The notes: generated by a model not told the origin, from the sequence alone. A DNA stretch of 64,000 nucleotides from Gimesia maris (GCF_008298035.1 NZ_CP042910.1:4603001-4667000); one strand, 5' to 3'. Positions 35,719-47,012 are shown, numbered from the stretch's first letter. Program-made: numbers and translations.

Positions 35719-36900
35719 ATGTTTTCATCGTATTCGATTCTGACAGGCGTTCTGATACTGCTTCCAATATTGTGTTCGCTGTTTGATTCTCAACTGCTCT
35801 CGGCTGCCGAAGAGTACAGGGTGTATGTGGGCACTTATACCCGCGGCAGTGAAAGCCAGGGAATTTATCAACTGAGCATGGACTCTCAGACAGGTAAATT
35901 ATCTCTGGTGAACGTCACTGAGAATGTGGATAATCCCTCGTTCCTGGCAATTCACCCCAATCAGAAATTCCTGTATGCCGTTAATGAAGTTCGTAATTTC
36001 AAGGGGCAAAAATCGGGAGCCGTCAGCGCTTTTTCCATAGATCCTCAGTCAGGGAATTTGACGTTTCTCAACCAGCAGGCTTCCCGAGGAGGTGATCCGT
36101 GCCACCTGGTGGTTGATGCTACCGGTAAGTATGTACTTGTAGCAAATTACGGGGGAGGCAATATCTGTTCGTTACCTCTGCTGAAAAATGGAGCATTGAA
36201 AGAAAGCACGTCCTTCGTGCAACACACCGGTTCCAGCGTCAATCCTGCTCGTCAAAAAGCCCCACACGCACACTCAATTAATCTCGATCCCCATAATCAG
36301 CATGCGATTGTGGCCGATCTGGGAATCGATCAACTGCGGGTCTACCAGTTTAATGCGGAAGATGGTTCCCTCACGCCTAATCCTGTCCCCGGATTCAAAC
36401 TGTCCCCTGGAGCGGGACCCCGCCACTTTACCTTCCACCCTTCAGGGAAATGGGGATATGTCATCAATGAATTAAATCTGACCGTTACTGCCATGAATTA
36501 CGATGCGAATACAGGAACCTTCGAGGAAATCCAGACTATACCTACGGTTCCAACGGGTACAGACTTCAAAGGTAATTCCACCGCGGAAGTACAAGTGCAT
36601 CCTTCAGGGAAGTTTTTATACGGTTCGAACCGGGGTCCAAATACGCTGGTCATGTACCGCATTGATGAGCAGACCGGCAAACTGACTTCCATCGGTTTCC
36701 AGCCTACGGGGGGCGCCATGCCACGGAATTTCAAAATTGATCCATCGGGAACGTTTCTGCTCGCGGCAAACCAGAATACAAACAACATTGTTGTATTTCG
36801 GATCGATCAGAAAACCGGATTGCTCCAACCAACCGATCATGAGATCCAGGTTCCCAAACCGGTCTGCATCAAATTCCTCCCGATCACTGCTACCCCTTGA
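35719..36900 (+). CDS. Lactonase-family seven-bladed propeller, secreted
   Basis: This 393-residue protein of the 6-phosphogluconolactonase (YbhE/Pgl-type, cycloisomerase 2) propeller family begins RVYVGTYTRGSESQGIYQLSMD after a signal peptide. Blades follow, with FLAIHPNQKFLYAVNE, GDPCHLVVDATGKYVLVANYGGG, GAGPRHFTFHPSGKWGYVINE and GAMPRNFKIDPSGTFLLAANQ. The GPRH and family histidines/arginines are retained. Family members hydrolyse sugar lactones, but the export signal argues against a role in the cytoplasmic pentose phosphate pathway. Substrate uncertain. trpF follows 74 bases later on the same strand. Confidence 0.9.
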   Translation: MFSSYSILTGVLILLPILCSLFDSQLLSAAEEYRVYVGTYTRGSESQGIYQLSMDSQTGKLSLVNVTENVDNPSFLAIHPNQKFLYAVNEVRNFKGQKSGAVSAFSIDPQSGNLTFLNQQASRGGDPCHLVVDATGKYVLVANYGGGNICSLPLLKNGALKESTSFVQHTGSSVNPARQKAPHAHSINLDPHNQHAIVADLGIDQLRVYQFNAEDGSLTPNPVPGFKLSPGAGPRHFTFHPSGKWGYVINELNLTVTAMNYDANTGTFEEIQTIPTVPTGTDFKGNSTAEVQVHPSGKFLYGSNRGPNTLVMYRIDEQTGKLTSIGFQPTGGAMPRNFKIDPSGTFLLAANQNTNNIVVFRIDQKTGLLQPTDHEIQVPKPVCIKFLPITATP

Positions 36901-36974
36901 GTCGCGTACGGACTATAATTCACTTCTGTTAATACCGTTCAGACGAAGCCGGCTCCTCAACGAAGTGAAAAGAG

Positions 36975-37658
36975 ATGTGGATTAAAATCTGTGGCATACG
37001 AGACCCCGATACAGCGTGTATGGTCGCCGATCTGGGTGCTACGGCTCTGGGATTGAATTTCTATGAGCGTTCTCCCCGCTCCATTGATCTTGCTGCTGCC
37101 AGACAGATCCAGACAGCAATTGGCTCACGCGAAGTCACACTGGTTGGATTATTCGTCAATCACTCACTGGCTGATGTGATTACGACCTGTCACGAGCTAT
37201 CCTTAAACATGATTCAGTTACATGGTGAAGAAACACCTGAGTTTCTGGCAGAACTGGTTCAACAGATCCCCAAACTCGTCATCATTAAGGCGATTCGTAC
37301 CAGTGAACCAGATCTCGCATTTCTGAAATCTTATCTGGAAACCTGTGACCAGGTTGGAAAGCGTCCCGACCACATATTGCTAGACGCTTATTCACCGATC
37401 GCCTACGGAGGCACGGGTCATCTTGCTCCCTGGAAAATGATTCGAGAAGAATACCAGTATCTTGACTGGCCTTCGCTGATATTAGCAGGAGGACTGACCC
37501 CGGAGAATGTGGCAGAAGCAATCAGCGCCGTTCAACCTTTTGGTGTCGATACAGCCAGTGGAGTTGAGGATCAACCGGGAGTTAAAAACCCATCTCGGGT
37601 TAAAGCATTCATAAAACAAGCCAAAAGTGAAGAAAACCCATCGCTAAATCCGCTATAA
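36975..37658 (+). CDS. trpF: Phosphoribosylanthranilate isomerase
   Basis: This 227-residue TIM-barrel enzyme begins MWIKICGIRDPDTA, with the catalytic Cys in KICGI. It contains GLNFYERSPRSI, VGLFVNHSLADV and IQLHGEETPEF, the catalytic Asp in LLDAYSPIAYGGTG, and ends with LAGGLTPENVAEAI and GVDTASGVEDQPGVKNPSRV. It converts N-(5-phosphoribosyl)anthranilate to the ribulose isomer, step three of tryptophan synthesis. The length is normal. No other trp genes are nearby. Confidence 0.96.
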   Translation: MWIKICGIRDPDTACMVADLGATALGLNFYERSPRSIDLAAARQIQTAIGSREVTLVGLFVNHSLADVITTCHELSLNMIQLHGEETPEFLAELVQQIPKLVIIKAIRTSEPDLAFLKSYLETCDQVGKRPDHILLDAYSPIAYGGTGHLAPWKMIREEYQYLDWPSLILAGGLTPENVAEAISAVQPFGVDTASGVEDQPGVKNPSRVKAFIKQAKSEENPSLNPL

Positions 37659-37840
37659 TGGGGCTCAATGTTCACCTGAAAGATCAAGATTCATGACAGT
37701 TTTCCATAACTGCCTTGAGTATCGGCTGATAGAGGCATACCATATACGCAGGACAGGTGTGTCTTGAGGATGTGGCGCTGGGTCACTTTAATTCAGGAGT
37801 CGCGAGAAACAACTGGTTTCTCCAGGGAATTTAAAAAACC

Positions 37841-38269
37841 ATGTCAACCGATTACACGATTTTATTGATCGAAGATGACCGTGAAATTTCAAGTACTTTA
37901 AGCGGTGTTATCAAGTCAGCAGGTTACAATATCATTGTTGCCCCCAATGGTCTGGAAGGTCAAAAGCTGGCACAATCTGAAAACCCGGACCTGGTCATTA
38001 CCGATATGATGATGCCTAAAATGGGTGGTTTCCCAGTACTGGAGTCTCTCAAATCACTCCCCTCCCCCCCCAAAGTGATTATGATTACCGCTAATGAAGG
38101 GGGTCGACATAAAGCTTACGCTGAAATGCTGGGAGTGGATGATTATCTGCGAAAGCCATTTGCAATGGATATCTTTCTGGATGCCATTGCCCGCGTCCTT
38201 GCCAAAGACAGCAGTGACGATGAGAAACCAGATAAGGGACCGGTCACGCGTTCTCGGAAAAAATCCTGA
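37841..38269 (+). CDS. Single-domain response regulator
   Basis: This 142-residue CheY-like receiver starts [16 protein letters not shown] (acidic pair), has the phospho-acceptor Asp in [12 protein letters not shown], the switch Thr in [10 protein letters not shown] and the conserved Lys in LRKPFAMDI. The last 20 residues are charged and disordered. There is no output domain, so it must act by protein-protein contact. No histidine kinase gene is adjacent, so its partner is encoded elsewhere. Confidence 0.93.
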   Translation: MSTDYTILLIEDDREISSTLSGVIKSAGYNIIVAPNGLEGQKLAQSENPDLVITDMMMPKMGGFPVLESLKSLPSPPKVIMITANEGGRHKAYAEMLGVDDYLRKPFAMDIFLDAIARVLAKDSSDDEKPDKGPVTRSRKKS

Positions 38270-38284
38270 TCTGTCAAGAAGCTT

Positions 38285-38779
38285 TCAACCGCTGACGACA
38301 AATGCGACATAGTACCAGTACAAACCTGTTACCGATGTCAGTGTAATATCAATTGTCGAGATCCAGCCCAGCTTCTTATGAAGACTGCTATGGGCACAGG
38401 GTGCAGGTGGATCAGGAATCCGTTTCAGTGCCAGAAACAGTGTTGCGCCCCAGAACAGCGGTGTGCTGACAGCGAAAATCAGGTGGACATACAACACATT
38501 TCGAACGTATTGGAACTGTTCGGGAGTCAACGGGGTCTCGCGTTGATTGACGATATTCTGCCAACCGCCGTGCATGAGCTGCACGTCCACTTCAAACGCA
38601 GTTACTGCAACGAGCAGGACTGCCCCCAGTAATATCTGCAGTTTTTTGTGTAAGGAAAAATTATGTCTGATTTTGACCGTGAACAGACTGAATAACAATA
38701 AAGGCACAATCAGGATGAGTGCCGAAACAACAAAATCCAACATGAATGTTGAGCGATAGCCTAAAAATCCATGCTCCAT
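38285..38779 (-). CDS. DUF420-family membrane protein
   Basis: This 164-residue protein has four or five membrane helices. It shows the DUF420 (YozB/CtaM-like) pattern of repeated HKKLQ and HKKLGWIS motifs following hydrophobic helices, and histidines at membrane borders (VQLMHGGW, VLYVHLIFAVSTPLFW). Family members are associated with heme-copper oxidase assembly and may bind heme. No oxidase genes are visible here. AGGA is eight bases before the ATG. It converges with the response regulator, 15 bases between their ends. Confidence 0.82.
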   Translation of the reverse strand: MEHGFLGYRSTFMLDFVVSALILIVPLLLFSLFTVKIRHNFSLHKKLQILLGAVLLVAVTAFEVDVQLMHGGWQNIVNQRETPLTPEQFQYVRNVLYVHLIFAVSTPLFWGATLFLALKRIPDPPAPCAHSSLHKKLGWISTIDITLTSVTGLYWYYVAFVVSG

Positions 38780-39013
38780 TTGAAAATCCTGTCTGGGAAT
38801 AGGTAGAGACCAAACTTATCGTCGCACACCATATCAGAACATCAGATCTCATCCAATAGCAGCCTGTCGGCAATACTCCCAGACTTCCTGTCATTAAAGA
38901 GCTGGTTTTACCAGTCTCCCACTTGATGTCTCACATAATCGGTTGATAAATTAACCGGACAGGAAACGGTTCCTGTAAGAGCCGTCAATCAAAAAAACAC
39001 AGGAGGTGTTCCC

Positions 39014-39766
39014 ATGCTAGTGTGCGGCGTAATTCCTGCCAGACTGCATTCAACCCGACTCCCCGGAAAACTACTGCTGAACGAAACCGGTAAATCGTTA
39101 ATTCAGCACACCTGGGAAGCTGCAGCCGGTTCCGAAAGACTGGACCGGTTAATCGTCGCTACAGACAGTCTGGAAATCTTGGAATGCGTACATGGATTTG
39201 GCGGTAAAGCCTGCCTGACAGGTGAGCATCCCAACGGCACTGACCGTATTGCAGAAGTGGCAAAACAGGAACTTTTTGATGCTGATATTCTGGTTAATAT
39301 CCAGGGAGATGAGCCTGAGATTTCGCCAGTGTTTATCGATCAGCTGGTCGATGTATTGATTCAGTCCCCGACTGCTGATATGGCCACACTGGCGACTCCC
39401 ATTCGTGAACTGGAGCAACTGCAGGACCCTTCATGTACTAAAGTTGTCTGCCGGACTGACGGTTCTGCCATGTACTTTAGTCGCTTGCCCATTCCATACA
39501 CACGTGATCAGAGTCCAGAATTCCTGCTGCCTGACCAGAGTCCCTGGTTGCTACATCTGGGAATCTATGCATACCGCCGACCTTTCCTGCTGAATCTGAC
39601 TCAGATACCACCAACTCCTCTGGAACAACTGGAAAAGCTGGAACAGTTACGTGCTCTGGAATCAGGTGCCACCATTCAAGTCGCTCAAGTCACCCATCCC
39701 TCAGTGGGAATCGACACCCCGGAAGATTATGCGCAATTTGTCAAACGCTATCAGCAGATCACATGA
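39014..39766 (+). CDS. kdsB: 3-deoxy-manno-octulosonate cytidylyltransferase
   Basis: This 250-residue CMP-KDO synthetase begins with the nucleotide-binding GVIPARLHSTRLPGK. It contains IVATDSLEI, LTGEHPNGTDRIAEVA, ILVNIQGDEPEI (metal-binding), AMYFSRLPIPYTRD, HLGIYAYRRPFL and LEQLEKLEQLRALESG, and ends VGIDTPEDYAQFV. It activates KDO with CTP for lipopolysaccharide core assembly, evidence for an LPS-bearing outer membrane. A near-perfect AGGAGGTG lies five bases before the ATG. pyrG, which makes the CTP it uses, follows on the same strand. Confidence 0.97.
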   Translation: MLVCGVIPARLHSTRLPGKLLLNETGKSLIQHTWEAAAGSERLDRLIVATDSLEILECVHGFGGKACLTGEHPNGTDRIAEVAKQELFDADILVNIQGDEPEISPVFIDQLVDVLIQSPTADMATLATPIRELEQLQDPSCTKVVCRTDGSAMYFSRLPIPYTRDQSPEFLLPDQSPWLLHLGIYAYRRPFLLNLTQIPPTPLEQLEKLEQLRALESGATIQVAQVTHPSVGIDTPEDYAQFVKRYQQIT

Positions 39767-39904
39767 GTATCCGCACCGTAAGCAGAATGCATCTGTCATC
39801 ATAAGTGGCTGATACAATTTACCTTAATCGAACACGCCAGATCCGACTCTGATGAACTGTCAGATACGCTTCCTGAAATCTGGTCGTGGTTTTCCTGATT
39901 TTGA

Positions 39905-41611
<1,707 letters not shown>

Positions 41612-41669
41612 ATTAAAGGCAGAGCATCTATTTTGCTGTCACCACCAGAATCAATGGGCACATTCTCCG

Positions 41670-42602
41670 ATGAGTTCCAAAAAATCTGGCGCAGATTTGA
41701 AAATATCGGGTCTGCTGAATATCAATAAACCACAGGACATCACTTCGCGGCAGGTTGTCGATCAGGTCCAGAAGCTGATTAAACCAGCCCGAGTGGGTCA
41801 TGCGGGAACCCTGGATCCACTCGCGACGGGGGTACTGGTTCTGTGTACTGGTTCGAACACGCGGTTGATTCGCCTTGTCCAGCAGCAACCGAAAGAATAT
41901 ATCGGTGAATTTCTTCTGGGAAAACGCAGTGATACTGATGACATCACTGGTGAAATCAGCGAGACAGCTGACTGTCGACAGGTAACTCTGCCGGAGTTGG
42001 AAACCTGTCTGCCTGCATTCGAGGGAAGGATTCAACAGATTCCGCCCCAGTATTCCGCCGTTCATATTAACGGTCGCCGGGCTTACGATCTGGCACGACG
42101 TGGTAAATCGTTTGAAATTCAACCCCGTGAAGTTGATGTTTACGAAATCGAATTACTGGACTTTTCATTTCCCCGGTTTCAATTGCGCATCGTGTGTGGC
42201 TCGGGAACCTATATTCGTTCCATTGGTCGCGACCTGGGCGAACAATTAGGGGTGGGTGCCACGATGTCGGCACTGACGCGTACCCGTATTGGCCCCTTCA
42301 CACTGGATTCAGCAATGGAACTGGATGAAGAACTTTCTCTCGGCACGATTGCTGACAATATACAACCGGCGATACTCGCTGTGGAACAACTGCCACACTA
42401 CCACTGCAATGAACGGGAACTCCTCTCACTCAGCCAGGGACAAAAGTTGAAATGTAAACCAGAATATTTTCCAGCAACACACGAGATCATTGAAGTGGCT
42501 GTGATCAGCCCTCAGACCGAACTGGTAGCAATTGCCGACTGGGAGCCGGAAGCGCATCAGTTGTCCCCACGGCAGGTTTTCCACCCCGCACCTAATAATT
42601 AG
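41670..42602 (+). CDS. truB: tRNA pseudouridine-55 synthase
   Basis: This 310-residue TruB has the catalytic Asp in VGHAGTLDPLATGVLVLC, plus LNINKPQDITSRQVV, EYIGEFLLGKRSDTDDITG, QIPPQYSAVHINGRRAYDLAR and the RNA-binding FRLRIVCGSGTYIRS-like CGSGTYIRSIGRDLGEQLG. It isomerises U55 in the T-loop of tRNAs. A C-terminal extension of about 70 residues follows the core. maf is 50 bases downstream; pyrG-truB-maf probably form one transcript. Confidence 0.96.
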   Translation: MSSKKSGADLKISGLLNINKPQDITSRQVVDQVQKLIKPARVGHAGTLDPLATGVLVLCTGSNTRLIRLVQQQPKEYIGEFLLGKRSDTDDITGEISETADCRQVTLPELETCLPAFEGRIQQIPPQYSAVHINGRRAYDLARRGKSFEIQPREVDVYEIELLDFSFPRFQLRIVCGSGTYIRSIGRDLGEQLGVGATMSALTRTRIGPFTLDSAMELDEELSLGTIADNIQPAILAVEQLPHYHCNERELLSLSQGQKLKCKPEYFPATHEIIEVAVISPQTELVAIADWEPEAHQLSPRQVFHPAPNN

Positions 42603-42652
42603 TTTCTATCCAGCAAGAACGCCTGAGTAGATTCCCGCTGAGAGAAACCAAC

Positions 42653-43228
42653 ATGAAACTCATTCTGGCCAGCACTTCACCGTATCGTGCTCAACAACTG
42701 AAACGTATCGGATTAGATTTTGAGACGTGTGATCCCAACGTGGATGAAGACCTGTTTAAACAGGCCGGATTCACTCCTGATACACTGGCTGAAGTACTGG
42801 CTTTGGAAAAAGCAAAAACGGTGGCGCAACAACACCCTCAGGCGGTGGTCATTGGTGGTGACCAGTTGGTTTCGTTTGAAAATCGGATTCTGGGAAAACC
42901 TGGTTCAGAGGAACTTGCGATAGAGCAATTGCTGTCCATGCAGGGACGAACACACCTGCTGATCACTGCGATTGCGGTGATCGGGCCCGATTTTTTAGAG
43001 ACGCACATTAATCAGACCACTCTCAAAATGAGAGATCTCAGTCGACCTGCCGTTGAACGTTATGTCCGCTTCGATCAACCCCTTAATTGTGCGGGAGCAT
43101 ATAAACTTGAGAGCCAGGGAATCACATTGTTCGAAGAGATTCAGTCGACGGATCATTCCGCGATTACTGGAATCCCATTGATTGCTTTGACCTCGTTGTT
43201 GATCACAGCCGGCATCACGATTCCCTGA
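42653..43228 (+). CDS. maf: Maf-family nucleoside triphosphate pyrophosphatase
   Basis: This 191-residue Maf protein begins LILASTSPYRAQQLKRIG with the phosphate-binding motif, and has LALEKAKTV, VIGGDQLVSF, LGKPGS and the late CAGAYKLESQGITLFEEIQST and ITGIPLIAL motifs. Family members hydrolyse modified or canonical NTPs (dTTP, UTP or m7GTP) to monophosphates, a house-cleaning role. GAGAGA precedes the ATG. A terminator follows between this gene and the convergent sigma factor. Confidence 0.95.
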   Translation: MKLILASTSPYRAQQLKRIGLDFETCDPNVDEDLFKQAGFTPDTLAEVLALEKAKTVAQQHPQAVVIGGDQLVSFENRILGKPGSEELAIEQLLSMQGRTHLLITAIAVIGPDFLETHINQTTLKMRDLSRPAVERYVRFDQPLNCAGAYKLESQGITLFEEIQSTDHSAITGIPLIALTSLLITAGITIP

Positions 43229-43262
43229 CTGTGTCTGGTATTTTATAGTTCGATATAAAATA

Positions 43263-43296
43263 AAACGCCTGCAGAAGTTTCCCTCTACAGACGTTT
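43263..43296. terminator. Imperfect terminator between maf and the ECF sigma gene
   Basis: AAACGCCTGCAG pairs with CTACAGACGTTT over 12 bases with two mismatches, followed by T-run on the plus strand and flanked by A-run upstream. It probably ends maf transcripts and may also serve the convergent sigma factor gene. Confidence 0.65.
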
Positions 43297-43318
43297 TTCT
43301 TGTTACTATTAATTCGCA

Positions 43319-43870
43319 TTAAACGGACTGCAGGTCCAGCAATGCTTCCCGCAGACGATTACGCGCGGTGTGCAGTCGCCGCTTGATCGTACCGATAGGT
43401 CGATCAAATTCGTGACTCATCTCCTTCAGGGACTGACCTTTGAAGTAGAATGAGATCAATGTCTGCCGGTCAACTTCACCCAGCTGTTCCAGTCCGCCTC
43501 GCAATTCGGTTGCCCGTTCACTTTCCAGAAGTTTATCCAAGGGACTTTCTGGTTCATCGTCCAGGACGATGATTGTATCCGGGCTCTGAATGCATTCGTT
43601 AGGCCGACGCACAGCTCGATTGATTGACATCCGGACGGCAATCTGCCGCAACCATCCACCGAAACGTTCCGGTGCATTCAGCTGAGACAGTTTTCGCATT
43701 GCCTGGATGAATACATCCTGGGTCACTTCGCTGGCTTCTGCATGGTTCCGTAATCGCTTCATGACGATCGCAAATACAGTTGATTCAAACTGAACCACCA
43801 GTGAACCAAAAGCTTCACGATCCCCGTTCTGAGCAGCAGTAACTAATTCAACTAAGTTCTGATCTTCCAT
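43319..43870 (-). CDS. ECF RNA polymerase sigma factor
   Basis: From the ATG at 43870 (AGAGAT precedes it; the longer frame adds 56 residues unlike a sigma factor) this is 183 residues. Region 2: LVTAAQNGDREAFGSLVVQF and ASEVTQDVFIQAMRKLSQL, with PERFGGWLRQIAVRMSIN. Region 4: LEQLGEVDRQTLISFYFKGQSLKEMSHEF and PIGTIKRRLHTARNRLRE. This is a typical extracytoplasmic-function sigma factor, about 180 residues. No anti-sigma gene is adjacent on the same strand unless the small ORF upstream has this role. Confidence 0.93.
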   Translation of the reverse strand: MEDQNLVELVTAAQNGDREAFGSLVVQFESTVFAIVMKRLRNHAEASEVTQDVFIQAMRKLSQLNAPERFGGWLRQIAVRMSINRAVRRPNECIQSPDTIIVLDDEPESPLDKLLESERATELRGGLEQLGEVDRQTLISFYFKGQSLKEMSHEFDRPIGTIKRRLHTARNRLREALLDLQSV

Positions 43871-44130
43871 TGTACTATCTCTTCTCTGTCCCTGAAAAAG
43901 GACTTTTATCCAAGGCGTATCAAAGTGGAATGCAGATTCGCAGCGAGAATAGAACAGCATCAGGGTCAGTCGATTGCAGGAAAAAGAATGCGTTCTTTTA
44001 ACCAGCAGGACAGACACCCGGTGAGTTGCTCTCGCCATCGAAATGGCACAGTCAGTTCAACTCGGCTTGAGTTAAACCAACCACTTTGAGAAAACGATTT
44101 TCTGCTGAAAAGCAGGGAATGGGAGACTGC

Positions 44131-44415
44131 CTACGAAGCAGTTCCGGTCACAGTGGTTTGGGTACCCGTTATCCGCGTATATCTTTGATATAGCGAATGC
44201 ATTGATGGTTGATGTTGACAACAATGCCAACCCATCGGGGGGGTCCCCGGCATACCACCGGATTCCGACAATCGTTCTCCACTTAGAGGGTTTAACGAAT
44301 CCAGACGGAGGGCGGCACAGACGACATCGATGGCTTTCACGACAGCTGCTTTGACAAACGCGCTGTTGTTAATTGCTTTGACGACGAAACGACGATTCTG
44401 TTTATTGAAAATCAT
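44131..44415 (-). CDS. Small hypothetical protein with strong ribosome binding site
   Basis: This 94-residue frame is preceded by AGGAGGTG placed five bases before the ATG, one of the best ribosome binding sites in the window. The protein starts MIFNKQNRRFVVKAINNSAF, has an Ala/Val-rich helix-like stretch (VKAAVVKAIDVVCAALRLD), then a Gly/Pro/Ser-rich C-terminus. No known domain is recognised, and composition of the last 40 residues is less convincing than the first half. Two tandem terminator-like hairpins lie 45-85 bases upstream. It sits between the 3' end of a DUF3352-like gene and the ECF sigma gene, on their strand. Confidence 0.5.
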   Translation of the reverse strand: MIFNKQNRRFVVKAINNSAFVKAAVVKAIDVVCAALRLDSLNPLSGERLSESGGMPGTPPMGWHCCQHQPSMHSLYQRYTRITGTQTTVTGTAS

Positions 44416-44453
44416 CAGTGCACCTCCTGCGTTAAACCGCAGAGAAAGAGACT

Positions 44454-44500
44454 AAAAAAGCGAGGTTACTACCTCGAAAGGAAAAACGGAACAATTCCGT
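44454..44500 (-). terminator. Two tandem terminator-like hairpins (minus strand)
   Basis: Read on the minus strand: ACGGAA-TTG-TTCCGT (44500-44486) followed by TTTTT, then CGAGGT-AGTA-ACCTCG (44476-44461) followed by C and a run of six T (44459-44454). Both are perfect stems with U-tracts. They may end readthrough from the long gene at 44770-46515 or act as an attenuator for the small ORF starting at 44415. The rest of 44501-44769 shows no gene. Confidence 0.7.
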
Positions 44501-44769
44501 TCACAAATAAATTACAGATTATCCCCAACTCATAAATCAGGAATTCTCCTACGCCAATTAGACAGAGTCTGTCTGATTATGGTTCGCGTATTTTTGACAG
44601 TTTTCGGTAAAATGTCGAATCTTTCAAGAGAAGATTTGCAAAAATGTTCATTTCTCCACCATTCGTTAGTGAATCCTGACCATCGCATCTTCGCACATCC
44701 CTTTTGATATCAACAACTTATCACTACTAAGATGCTGGTTATTTTCTCATAACTGTTTTCACGCTTTTT

Positions 44770-46515
44770 TCAGTTCGCAGGTTGGATTTTCTCTCTTCTG
44801 GCTGAGTAAACAGTAAATAGTTTGAAGCCGCTTTTCAAATTCTGAACCGGAACATAGGTTTTGGTCCTGAGAAACTGCTGACCTGTCGCCAGGCTGAAAG
44901 TCAGGTAAGATACTTCAATCCCCTGTTTTTCCTTCAGATCTGTTGGAAAAAGTGCTTTCTGATGTTGAAGATCGGCCAATATGTCAATGATTTTTGTCAG
45001 GATCATTGGCACATCGATCAAGGCCAGCAGATTGGACCGCTCCAAACCTTTACTTAGAGCCGATTTGAAAGCAGGTTGATTTTGTGCAATCTGTCTCGAA
45101 TCGGATGGGGCATTCAGAGCCATCAGTAATTTTCCCATCGAAGCCGTTCCCCCCATTGCCTGCAGTACTTTTCCTTCTGGGTAAGCCATACGATTCGTAA
45201 TTCCCTCTGCTCCGTACAGAATTTCCAGCATTCGTTTCTGAATCCGCAGCGGATCAGACTCAGGATCAACCTCCTGTTTGATGACAGTCAAGTCTACTGT
45301 TTCATCGCCGATTTTTTCAGCGTCAGGAGTATACTTGATTTCCTGTTTGACGCCGGGGAGTGACATATTTTTCAGCATGGCCATCATCTGACGGGTATAT
45401 TTTCGCATTTCACCAGACGGAGATACTTCTGAAACCGTGTAGGCATTCAACACACCTTCCGACAGTCTGCCTAATTCGAATGAGAAATAATAACTCCCAA
45501 ATTTCAAACTGCGAATCGCTTTCACAATCGAGTCAAACTTCTGACGAGCCTCCTGATTCTCAGTGGTTTCATCAAACATCTGCGCCGTAAAATTCATTCC
45601 CCAGGTAATCAGGGCATCCGTATTCCCGGCACCTGCAAAATAAGCCAGTTGATCGGCAGGAAATTTACCCAGCAGATCAAATTGTTTAGGTGGATTTTTT
45701 TGAAATAACTGATCTGTCTGTGAGTCTGGTTTGACTTCAAACAGGCTGTCCAGTCTGAGCCCTCCCTGTTCAACCGTAAGTGCAGTTGTGTAACTGTGGG
45801 AGTCCTGAACCGCCTGCAGCGCTCCTTTGCCTAGCGCTGAATACATGGATAAAATCGGTGCTGTATTCACACCAGGTGATGTCTTTACTGATTCCGAAAG
45901 CTGAGTCAGAGCCTGCTGGAACTGCTGACCGGCCAACTTCAGTTGAGGCTGATAGATCGTGACCAGTTTCTCCGAATTGACATACACGGAGAAATCTCCT
46001 GTCGCAAACATCTCTTTCGCTTCCGCGCTCATCAGAGCCTGGAAATTCTGATTTGAATCTTTAATGACTTCCAGTGCCTGATCAATAAGCATCTGATCTT
46101 CGCTATAGATGATCCATTTCTCCTGAACCACACTCTTATAGTTTTCACCGAGGCCAGCTTTGAAAGCTGCTTCATCAGAAACAGGAATTACATAGAGCAA
46201 CCCGGGCCGTTTCGTCTGACTGAGAAAAACTCCCACACACATGTCACGTGTATTGTCGACACCTGCCAGAGTGGGGTTGGAAATAGAACGCCCCAGAAAC
46301 GTCCGTAGATTTGCTCCCAAAATCGTACTCAGAGATTCGTCTACCTGATTCATGATAGATGTCAGCTTCTGCTGTGTTTCTCCAGGTTGCTTGAGGCGTA
46401 TGACAATCCCCGCATTTGACGATATCGCTGTTTGTGAAAACTCAGCCCCGGAAACACCTCTACAAGAAAAAAGAAGCAAACTGAGAATCAGCAGGTTCTT
46501 CCAGTTAACGAACAT
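44770..46515 (-). CDS. Large exported protein, DUF3352-like
   Basis: From the ATG at 46515 (GGAG ten bases upstream, signal peptide LLILSLLLFSCRGVSGA follows) this is about 581 residues. The pattern IVIRLKQPGETQQKLTSIMNQV ... GVDNTRDMCVGVF ... WIIYSEDQMLIDQALEVI, with repeated half-domains of alternating strands and helices, resembles DUF3352-like planctomycete proteins. No catalytic motif is apparent. Likely periplasmic or anchored, function unknown. There is no neighbour on the same strand closer than the small ORF 355 bases downstream. Confidence 0.78.
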   Translation of the reverse strand: MFVNWKNLLILSLLLFSCRGVSGAEFSQTAISSNAGIVIRLKQPGETQQKLTSIMNQVDESLSTILGANLRTFLGRSISNPTLAGVDNTRDMCVGVFLSQTKRPGLLYVIPVSDEAAFKAGLGENYKSVVQEKWIIYSEDQMLIDQALEVIKDSNQNFQALMSAEAKEMFATGDFSVYVNSEKLVTIYQPQLKLAGQQFQQALTQLSESVKTSPGVNTAPILSMYSALGKGALQAVQDSHSYTTALTVEQGGLRLDSLFEVKPDSQTDQLFQKNPPKQFDLLGKFPADQLAYFAGAGNTDALITWGMNFTAQMFDETTENQEARQKFDSIVKAIRSLKFGSYYFSFELGRLSEGVLNAYTVSEVSPSGEMRKYTRQMMAMLKNMSLPGVKQEIKYTPDAEKIGDETVDLTVIKQEVDPESDPLRIQKRMLEILYGAEGITNRMAYPEGKVLQAMGGTASMGKLLMALNAPSDSRQIAQNQPAFKSALSKGLERSNLLALIDVPMILTKIIDILADLQHQKALFPTDLKEKQGIEVSYLTFSLATGQQFLRTKTYVPVQNLKSGFKLFTVYSARREKIQPAN

Positions 46516-47012
46516 AATAGTAAAACTCCATTTATTAATAATTGCATCGGATGGCACTGTGATGGCCTATTATATACTTTGTAAATCGGCGTGCGCACTA
46601 AACCGGGCCGATAAACCACAACTATTCTTAAACCATTTAAAAAACAGCAGTTAACTACTTTTCTGGCATCATTGTTTATACACAAAAGAGATCACATAAA
46701 ATGTGGCCGATTTAATTTGGGAGCCATGGGTGGCCTAAGTGAAGATTGATCGTCAGACAAACCGTATCAATTAAAAAATATAAATCCCATACAGCAAACT
46801 GAACCTTTAAATCAGAATCCAATTCAAAACCGACTCTCTTGTCTGAGATTGTTTTCTTCCGATGAAAGAAGTGTCTTTCTTTTTTCAGGTTGATGAAATC
46901 AGTGAGTGTTCGCCCGAGGATCGTGGCCCACTCAAGCTTGAATTTCCCAACTTCTCTACAGTAATCTCATATAAACGACAAAGATCTCGTTGAAGGATCA
47001 CAAAGAGAATCA
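46516..47012. other. Intergenic region between divergent genes
   Basis: Nearly 500 bases hold the promoters of the DUF3352-like gene (minus) and the membrane protein gene (plus). The minus strand shows TATAAT (plus coordinates 46569-46574), a possible -10, without a good -35. A weak A/T-rich hairpin GAAAGA-AGTG-TCTTTC followed by six T lies at 46864-46885 on the plus strand. No gene is convincing here. Confidence 0.4.

Noticed and set aside
36620..36640. GGTTCGAACC-like sequence resembling a tRNA T-arm
   Set aside because: It lies inside the lactonase coding region with no acceptor stem or anticodon arm around it. No tRNA gene was found in the window.
43871..44038. 56-residue N-terminal extension of the ECF sigma factor
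   Set aside because: Residues are Cys/His/Arg-rich with no similarity to sigma region 1 or 2, and the ATG at 43870 has a better ribosome binding site.
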